From: Dryocola boscaweniae
Lineage (GTDB): Bacteria; Pseudomonadota; Gammaproteobacteria; Enterobacterales; Enterobacteriaceae
Length of the DNA stretch: 64,000 nucleotides
Assembly (NCBI RefSeq): GCF_025215095.1
Contig: NZ_JALHAP010000067.1
Location: 1 to 64,000 of the forward strand
Reading direction: 5' to 3'
This document shows positions 58,880 to 64,000 of this stretch, piece by piece. The notes under the pieces were generated by a model. The model was given only the letters and a program-made list of their open reading frames with translations. It was not told the DNA's origin and ran no database searches. The translations under genes and the position numbers were made by a program. Within the stretch, counting starts at the first letter, position 1. Each line of letters begins with the position of its first letter.

Positions 58880-60148
58880 GTGTCTAAACAACTCACCTTC
58901 GCACCGCGCCACCATCAGCTTACCAACATCAATGTCTGGACGCCGGACAGCCGGTGGCTCGCTTTTGACGTTCGTCCCTCCGGCGCTTCCTTCACTGGCA
59001 AAACTATCGAACGCGTGAACGTCGATTCCGGCGAAGTTGAAGTGATTTATCAGGCTCCGGTCGGTTCGCACGTGGGCGTGGTGACGGTAAACCCGCAGGC
59101 GCCCGCGCGGTATGTTTTTATCCACGGCCCGGAAAATCCGGATGAAAACTGGCAATACGATTTTCATCATCGTCGTGGCGTGGTGGTGGAAAACGGTGCG
59201 GCGGAGAATCTGGATGCGATGGATATCACCGCGCCGTTTACTCCCGGCGCTTTGCGCGGCGGCAGCCATGTGCACGTCTGGAGTCCGGACGGTTCTCGCC
59301 TGAGCTTTACCTATAACGACCATGTAATGCATGAGTACGATCCAAAGCTGGACTTACGCAACGTAGGCGTTGCGCTGCCTTTCGGCCCGGTCCGCCCGCC
59401 AAAACAACATCCCCGCGAATATGATGGCAGTCATTACTGCGTGCTGGTCAGCCGCACGACCGCATCACCTCGTCCGGGAAGCGACGATATTAACCGTGCC
59501 TGTGAAGAAGGTTGGGTGGGTGATAACGGCTATGCTAAGCCCGATGGCAGCCAGCAACGCTGGGCGCTGGCTTTTATCGGCGATACGCTTTCTGAACAAG
59601 GCGAAAAAGTGCCGGAGCTGTTTATTGTCGATCTGCCAGATAATGAAGCGGCCTGGCGTATGGCCGGGGGCGAACCGCTGGAGGGCACGAAAACTACGCT
59701 TCCGTCACCGCCTGCCGGTGTGCAGCAGCGCCGCCTGACGTTTACGCATCAGCGACGCTTCCCGGGTCTGGCCAGTCAGCCGCGACACTGGGTGCGCAGC
59801 AATCCGGAAGGCCGCAGGCTGGCTTTCCTGATGAAAGATGAAAATGGCGTAGTGCAGGTCTGGCTGATTTCACCAAACGGCGGCGAACCACAGCAGCTTA
59901 CGCATGGGGATACGGACATTCAGTCAGCCTTTAACTGGCATCCTTCCGGAAAGTTTTTGGGATTTGTGCTCGGGGGCCGGGTGGTGCTTTGCGATGCGCA
60001 AAGCGGGGAAATCACGCCGCTGACGCAGCCGGGTCGCGACGCGCCGTCTGCCGATGCGATTGTCTTTTCCCCCGACGGAAAATACATCGCCTGGATGCAG
60101 GATGTGAACGGCTTCCGTCAGATTTTTATCTCGCTGACGGGGCGGTAA
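58880..60148 (+). CDS. yidR: beta-propeller (TolB-like/WD40-like) protein YidR
   Basis: YidR is a conserved protein of unknown function, 422 residues (415 in E. coli). It starts with GTG at 58880 (MSKQLTFAPRHHQLTN), with AGGGT upstream. WD40-like PD40/oligogalacturonide-lyase-type repeats are visible: TPDSRWLAFD, WSPDGSRLSF, NPEGRRLAFL, HPSGKFLGFV and SPDGKYIAWM. No signal peptide is seen. E. coli YidR has been reported to influence adherence and biofilm in Klebsiella; its enzyme activity, if any, is unknown. It converges on yidQ. Confidence 0.9.
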   Translation: MSKQLTFAPRHHQLTNINVWTPDSRWLAFDVRPSGASFTGKTIERVNVDSGEVEVIYQAPVGSHVGVVTVNPQAPARYVFIHGPENPDENWQYDFHHRRGVVVENGAAENLDAMDITAPFTPGALRGGSHVHVWSPDGSRLSFTYNDHVMHEYDPKLDLRNVGVALPFGPVRPPKQHPREYDGSHYCVLVSRTTASPRPGSDDINRACEEGWVGDNGYAKPDGSQQRWALAFIGDTLSEQGEKVPELFIVDLPDNEAAWRMAGGEPLEGTKTTLPSPPAGVQQRRLTFTHQRRFPGLASQPRHWVRSNPEGRRLAFLMKDENGVVQVWLISPNGGEPQQLTHGDTDIQSAFNWHPSGKFLGFVLGGRVVLCDAQSGEITPLTQPGRDAPSADAIVFSPDGKYIAWMQDVNGFRQIFISLTGR

Positions 60149-60484
60149 TCACTGGGCTGGCGGGATGACGGAATTGGTAGCCAAATTCTTGCTCTCGCTG
60201 GCTTCTACCCGGGATTTGACCGATTTATCGGTGCGGAACATATCCCACGGCAACAACACGGTATCCATCACCGCCGTAAAAGGCATATCGAGCGCCACGA
60301 AGGGTTTGTATCCCCAACTGGTTTCGCTGTCGGTCAGCATATCGTAGCTGGCACGAGTTCCTGGATAGTATCCCTCTTGCCCGCCGGTGTGGGTCATCAC
60401 GCTTGAGCAGCCGCTCATAACAAGCAATCCGCTGCTCAGAATCATTTTGGGAAGATAGCTTTTCATCATCACGGCCATGTTCAT
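60149..60484 (-). CDS. yidQ: DUF1375-family lipoprotein YidQ
   Basis: This is a small predicted lipoprotein. I use the ATG at 60484 (111 residues; E. coli has 110), although ATG codons at 60478, 60469 and 60466 are also possible. The signal peptide ends in the lipobox LVMSGC, so Cys26 would be lipidated. Ser+2 predicts outer-membrane sorting. The body matches YidQ (GTRASYDMLTDSETSWGYKP, LDMPFTAVMDTVLLPWDMFR). Function is unknown. It ends next to yidR, tail to tail. Confidence 0.88.
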   Translation of the reverse strand: MNMAVMMKSYLPKMILSSGLLVMSGCSSVMTHTGGQEGYYPGTRASYDMLTDSETSWGYKPFVALDMPFTAVMDTVLLPWDMFRTDKSVKSRVEASESKNLATNSVIPPAQ

Positions 60485-60653
60485 TTTAAACGACCCTTTT
60501 CGGGCCAGGCTGCACGCGGTTATATCATCGGCGCAGAGAAAAAATATGTTGAACTCGCCGCTCTGTGGCGGCTGTCGCAGATAATTCCGGTTTACTTCCT
60601 GCTTTAGTCTATGTATTGACCGCGAAAGCCGCAAAAAATTTCCTTTTGTTCAC

Positions 60654-60681
60654 CTTGAAAAACATGACGTCGCATCCATTT
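60654..60681 (+). promoter_or_regulatory. sigma-32 (heat-shock) promoter of ibpA
   Basis: CTTGAAA (60654-60660), a 12-base spacer, then CATCCATTT (60673-60681) match the RpoH consensus (CTTGAAA, CCCCAT-T). The ibpA start is about 105 bases downstream. Confidence 0.75.
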
Positions 60682-60699
60682 TAAGAACGTGACCATAAG

Positions 60700-60785
60700 A
60701 GTATGCCGGAAGGGTGCTCGGTAATCCCGGCCTGTCCACGATGGAAGGCTAATATGATCCTCGCTGATTTCAGGAGTTTTGATTT
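60700..60785 (+). promoter_or_regulatory. probable ROSE-like RNA thermometer of ibpA
   Basis: The ibpA leader ends TCAGGAGTTTTGATTT before the ATG. The segment CTCGCTGATTTC just upstream can pair with the AGGAG ribosome site in the U-x-GCU manner typical of ROSE elements, as in the known E. coli ibpA thermometer. Further stems (CCGG..CCGG) lie upstream. Assignment rests on family knowledge and position. Confidence 0.65.
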
Positions 60786-61199
60786 ATGCGTAATTTCGAT
60801 TTATCCCCGCTTTATCGTTCAGCCATTGGTTTCGATCGTCTGTTCAACCTGCTCGAAAATAACCAAAGCCAAAGCAACGGTGGCTATCCTCCGTATAACG
60901 TTGAGCTGGTCGACGAAAACAACTATCGCATAGCCATTGCGGTTGCGGGTTTTGCTCAAAGCGAACTGGAAATTACCGCCCAGGATAACCTGCTGATAGT
61001 AAAAGGCGCCCACGCTGGCGAACAACCAGAACGCACCTATCTTTACCAGGGCATTGCCGAGCGGAATTTCGAGCGCAAATTCCAGTTGGCTGAAAATATC
61101 CATATTCGCGGCGCGAACCTGGTAAATGGTCTGCTTTATATCGATCTTGAGCGTGTTATTCCTGAATCGATGAAACCACGCCGCATCGAAATTAATTAA
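60786..61199 (+). CDS. ibpA: small heat-shock chaperone IbpA
   Basis: IbpA binds unfolding proteins and keeps them ready for DnaK/ClpB. It has 137 residues, the E. coli length. The alpha-crystallin domain spans about 30-125 and the C-terminal anchoring I-x-I/V motif is in RRIEIN. The N-terminus [20 protein letters not shown] is typical. It is the first gene of the ibpAB operon under the heat-shock promoter. Confidence 0.96.
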   Translation: MRNFDLSPLYRSAIGFDRLFNLLENNQSQSNGGYPPYNVELVDENNYRIAIAVAGFAQSELEITAQDNLLIVKGAHAGEQPERTYLYQGIAERNFERKFQLAENIHIRGANLVNGLLYIDLERVIPESMKPRRIEIN

Positions 61200-61200
61200 T

Positions 61201-61308
61201 TTCACGGGCGGCCGCCGGCTGCCCGAATAAAACTAGCTTGCCGATTGGGAGCTAATGGCAATCCGCATATTGCCACGTATCAACTCGCTTCACAGAAGGA
61301 GAAAACTT
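61201..61308 (+). promoter_or_regulatory. ibpA-ibpB intercistronic region with possible thermometer
   Basis: The 109-base gap ends CTCGCTTCACAGAAGGAGAA before the ibpB start. CTCGCTTC can pair with the GAAGGAG ribosome site, like the ibpB thermometer described in E. coli. A GC hairpin (GGGCGGCCGCCGGCTGCCC, about 61205-61223) lies just after ibpA. Confidence 0.55.
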
Positions 61309-61737
61309 ATGCGTAACTACGATTTATCCCCCCTGCTGCGTCAATGGATCGGTTTTGACAAACTGGCTAACGCCCTGCAAACCGCCAACGAAACGCAGAG
61401 CTTCCCGCCTTACAATATTGAAAAAGGCGACGACAACCATTACCGCATTACCCTTGCGCTGGCAGGCTTCCGTCAGGAAGATTTGGCTATTGAACTCGAA
61501 GGCACGCGCCTGAGCGTTAAAGGCACGCCTGTGAAACCGGAAAAAGAAATCAACTGGCTGCATCAGGGCCTGGTGATGCAACCCTTTAGCCTGAGCTTTA
61601 CGCTGGCTGAGCATATGCACGTTTCCGGCGCGAGCTTCGCCAACGGGCTGCTGCACATTGATTTAGTGCGGGAAATCCCAGCGGAGATTGCTCCACAGCG
61701 CATCGTCATCAGCGAGCATCCTGCCCTCAATAGTTAA
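61309..61737 (+). CDS. ibpB: small heat-shock chaperone IbpB
   Basis: IbpB partners IbpA and aids release of substrates to DnaK. The ATG at 61309, with AAGGAG eight bases upstream, gives 142 residues, the E. coli length; the extension to 61255 lies in the leader. The alpha-crystallin domain and the C-terminal [13 protein letters not shown] (I-x-I motif) are intact. Confidence 0.96.
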   Translation: MRNYDLSPLLRQWIGFDKLANALQTANETQSFPPYNIEKGDDNHYRITLALAGFRQEDLAIELEGTRLSVKGTPVKPEKEINWLHQGLVMQPFSLSFTLAEHMHVSGASFANGLLHIDLVREIPAEIAPQRIVISEHPALNS

Positions 61738-61744
61738 ACCGTAA

Positions 61745-61767
61745 ACGGGGCTTTGGCCCCGTTTTTT
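61745..61767 (+). terminator. Rho-independent terminator of ibpAB
   Basis: ACGGGGC and GCCCCGT pair around TTTG and are followed by five more Ts. Confidence 0.93.
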
Positions 61768-61869
61768 CTTCCTGCCCCCCATTATGTTAACTTCCCCCTG
61801 GTGACTTATATTTACTGCAATGAATCTGTGTTGCGCCTTGCAGGAAAGAAAACGTACGGGTGAGGGAAA

Positions 61870-63075
61870 ATGGTTTTTGGAAAAATAAGAACGTTATTAA
61901 AGGCCGTCATCGACGACTATATCCTTCAGCTCGCACGGGTAAACTTCAGGGAAACGCCGGAATATCATGCGCTTTTAGTTAGGTCGACGCGCTCGGCGCT
62001 TAGCTCAGCCATTCGCTGGCTTTGGCTGGTCGGCGTAACGTGCTCGTCCTTTATTCTCACCCAGCGCGAGATCCTCAGCCTCGAAGGTATGCAAAGCAAT
62101 GGCGGGCCGTTAAGTGAATACGTTCATCGCGCGACGCTGTTTTTTCTGGTTTTACTGCTTGTTTTCGCGCTGCTTTCCCGCTTCCACTGGGCTAAGCATA
62201 TCGGCGCCTTGAAAAATAATATGCTGGCTGCAGGTTTTGCCTTTTTGGGCTGCTATTGGGGGCTTGTGATTTTTTTTATGTCGGCCAATCAGCAGATTAT
62301 TTTTTCTATGTCGCTGTATTTTATTCTTATTTTTTCCTCGCTGGCCGCGCTTTATGTGTCGGCGCTGTGCCTGTACAGCTTTGTTGTTCCCGTCACTTTG
62401 TTACCTCTTATTGCTAAGCTGATTTATTTTCCTCCGGTTAATGTGATTAATGTGCTCGGCGTTTTTGTCGCGCTATTTCTGGTGGAAACCGGCAGACGCA
62501 TGCTGAGCCACTGGTTTATTCAGGCGATTCGCCAGGAATATACCAACCAGACTTATGCCGCCGCGCTTGATGAAATTGCGCATAGCGATCCGTTAACCCG
62601 CATTGCCAACCGTCGTCAGTTTGACGGCCGCCTTAATAAGCTGATTACGCTCGCTCCGCTTTCCAATACTCCGCCGACGGTCATCCTGATAGATGTCGAT
62701 TACTTCAAAAAATACAACGACCGCTACGGGCATCTGATGGGCGACGAGTGCCTGGTCAGCGTAACCCAGGCGCTAACCCGCGCGGTTCGTAACGCCGGGG
62801 ATTTGGTTGCCCGTTATGGCGGCGAGGAGTTTGTGGTTGTTCTGTCGGACGTTACGCTTGAGCGGGCCCAGGATATTGCAGTTCGAATCAAAACCGAAAT
62901 TAACTCGCTTGCCATTCCACATGCCGCATCCGACGTTGCCGATCACGTCACGATAAGCCAGGGAATTGCCCAGTGGCGGCCCGGCGAATCTGTAGAAAAG
63001 CTGCTTTCCCGGGCCGACAGCGCGCTCTACCGCTCAAAAGAACAGGGCAGAAATCGCTTTAGCGTTGCGGATTAA
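61870..63075 (+). CDS. membrane-bound GGDEF-domain diguanylate cyclase
   Basis: This predicted inner-membrane enzyme makes cyclic di-GMP from two GTP. The 401 residues have six hydrophobic segments (about 47-65, 89-105, 118-137, 143-162, 164-185, 190-207) and a GGDEF domain (about 235-398). The active-site signature is GGEEF (317-321), with IDVDYFKKYNDRYGH upstream. The product-inhibition I-site position (five residues before the signature) reads NAGD instead of RxxD, so inhibition may be weak. No EAL domain is present. I see no counterpart between ibpB and yidE in E. coli. The ATG follows GAGGGAAA. Confidence 0.9.
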   Translation: MVFGKIRTLLKAVIDDYILQLARVNFRETPEYHALLVRSTRSALSSAIRWLWLVGVTCSSFILTQREILSLEGMQSNGGPLSEYVHRATLFFLVLLLVFALLSRFHWAKHIGALKNNMLAAGFAFLGCYWGLVIFFMSANQQIIFSMSLYFILIFSSLAALYVSALCLYSFVVPVTLLPLIAKLIYFPPVNVINVLGVFVALFLVETGRRMLSHWFIQAIRQEYTNQTYAAALDEIAHSDPLTRIANRRQFDGRLNKLITLAPLSNTPPTVILIDVDYFKKYNDRYGHLMGDECLVSVTQALTRAVRNAGDLVARYGGEEFVVVLSDVTLERAQDIAVRIKTEINSLAIPHAASDVADHVTISQGIAQWRPGESVEKLLSRADSALYRSKEQGRNRFSVAD

Positions 63076-63086
63076 CTTCCTTAACG

Positions 63087-63107
63087 ATGGAGCCTTTTGT
63101 GCTCCAT
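63087..63107. other. perfect hairpin after the diguanylate cyclase gene
   Basis: ATGGAGC and GCTCCAT flank the loop CTTTTGT, 11 bases past the stop codon. No T-run follows, so termination here is uncertain. Confidence 0.45.
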
Positions 63108-63177
63108 ACCCCATTAAGACATCTGCCGCTCTGAGAGAATCCTTGTAGATAATAATGTTATTCACAAGGAATGAATC

Positions 63178-64000
63178 ATGAGTGGAATAGCGTTAACCGT
63201 CAGCATGCTTGCGCTGGTGGCAGTCGTTGGCTTATGGATTGGCAATATTAAAATCCGTGGCGTGGGTTTTGGCATCGGAGGCGTGCTTTTCGGCGGCATT
63301 ATCGTTGGCCACTTTGTGAATCAGGCGGGCATTAGCCTGAACAGCGATATGCTTCATTTCATTCAGGAATTTGGCCTGATTCTCTTCGTTTACACCATCG
63401 GCATTCAGGTGGGGCCGGGGTTCTTTTCTTCTCTGCGCGTGTCCGGGCTGCGCCTTAACCTGTTCGCTATTTTAATTGTGGTCATCGGGGCGCTGGTTAC
63501 CGCGCTTATCTACAAAGTTTTCGACGTTCCGCTGCCGGTAGTGCTGGGGATTTTCTCCGGGGCCGTTACCAACACGCCCGCGCTCGGCGCCGGGCAGCAA
63601 ATTCTCACCGATCTTGGCACGCCTGTGAATCTCGTCAACCAGATGGGGATGAGCTATGCGATGGCCTATCCATTCGGGATCTGCGGGATTTTGCTCAGCA
63701 TGTGGCTGGTGCGTCTGGTCTTTCGCATCAACGTGGAACGCGAAGCGCAGCAGTTTGATATCAGCAACGGCCACAGCCATGCCCAGCTTCATACGATGAA
63801 TATCTGCGTGGCGAACCCGAACCTGAACGGGCTGCCGATTCAGGACGTGCCTATTCTTAATAGCGATGAAATCATCTGTTCACGCCTGAAGCGCGGCGAG
63901 CTGCTGATGGTGCCTTCGCCGGGCACGGTTATCCAGACCGGCGACTTTCTGCATCTCGTCGGCATGGAGCAGGATCTCCGTAAAGCGCTGCTGGTGATTG
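63178..64000 (+). CDS. yidE: AAE-family transporter YidE (truncated by window end)
   Basis: This is a predicted inner-membrane transporter of the aspartate:alanine exchanger family with unknown substrate. The ATG at 63178 has AAGGA seven bases upstream. 274 codons are present and the frame is still open at the window edge. Several hydrophobic helices alternate with family motifs [18 protein letters not shown] and [18 protein letters not shown]. The first TrkA-C-like (RCK_C) domain starts near residue 200. The rest lies outside the window. Confidence 0.92.
   Translation, partial: MSGIALTVSMLALVAVVGLWIGNIKIRGVGFGIGGVLFGGIIVGHFVNQAGISLNSDMLHFIQEFGLILFVYTIGIQVGPGFFSSLRVSGLRLNLFAILIVVIGALVTALIYKVFDVPLPVVLGIFSGAVTNTPALGAGQQILTDLGTPVNLVNQMGMSYAMAYPFGICGILLSMWLVRLVFRINVEREAQQFDISNGHSHAQLHTMNICVANPNLNGLPIQDVPILNSDEIICSRLKRGELLMVPSPGTVIQTGDFLHLVGMEQDLRKALLVI

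Overview
The window is chromosomal DNA from a member of the Enterobacteriaceae, centred on the replication origin. Nearly every gene is a close relative of an Escherichia coli gene in E. coli-like order, read in the opposite orientation to the standard map: yieP, rbs operon, kup, ravA-viaA, asnA/asnC, mioC, oriC, mnmG-rsmG, atp operon, glmUS, pst-phoU, yieH-adeP-yieF-acpT, mnmE, yidC-yidD-rnpA-rpmH, dnaA-dnaN-recF-gyrB, yidB, yidA, dgo operon, yidR/yidQ, ibpAB, yidE. It is not E. coli itself. hsrA, tnaCAB-mdtL-yidZ and bgl, which occupy these intervals in E. coli K-12, are absent, and several lineage-specific inserts are present. I do not assign a genus.

Layout. Positions 1-190 hold tandem rRNA-operon promoters firing leftwards out of the window. 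Positions 293-9000 hold the regulator yieP, the ribose uptake operon (rbsDACBKR, minus strand) and the potassium transporter kup. Positions 9200-13800 hold ravA-viaA and the asparagine genes asnA/asnC. Positions 13800-17300 are the origin: mioC with a DnaA box in its promoter, oriC with three AT-rich 13-mers and four DnaA boxes, then mnmG and rsmG. Positions 17770-24970 are the complete nine-gene ATP synthase operon, with an ERIC palindromic element inserted between atpG and atpD.

Positions 24970-25850 are an AT-rich insert carrying a type VI secretion amidase effector (Tae4) and its periplasmic immunity protein (Tai4), with no secretion apparatus in the window. glmU and glmS follow (UDP-GlcNAc supply), then the PhoB-controlled pstSCAB-phoU operon. 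Positions 34465-37815 hold a second accessory block: an ascorbate-type PTS (IIC, IIB, IIA) with a divergent LacI-family regulator and perfect palindromic operators between them. The sugar is unknown.

Positions 37860-49740 contain housekeeping genes for phosphosugar and purine salvage, tRNA modification, membrane protein insertion, RNase P and replication initiation. gyrB follows to 52183. Positions 53800-58690 hold the D-galactonate (dgo) operon with a clear DgoR operator. Positions 58880-61770 contain yidR, yidQ and the small heat-shock genes ibpA and ibpB, which have a heat-shock promoter and probable RNA thermometers. A membrane diguanylate cyclase, absent at this place in E. coli, lies before the truncated yidE at the right edge.

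The parts most worth attention are the Tae4/Tai4 insert, the ERIC element inside the atp operon, the orphan PTS with its operator array, the diguanylate cyclase beside ibpAB, and changes in the oriC DnaA boxes. I found no CRISPR array, tRNA, transposase or prophage gene.
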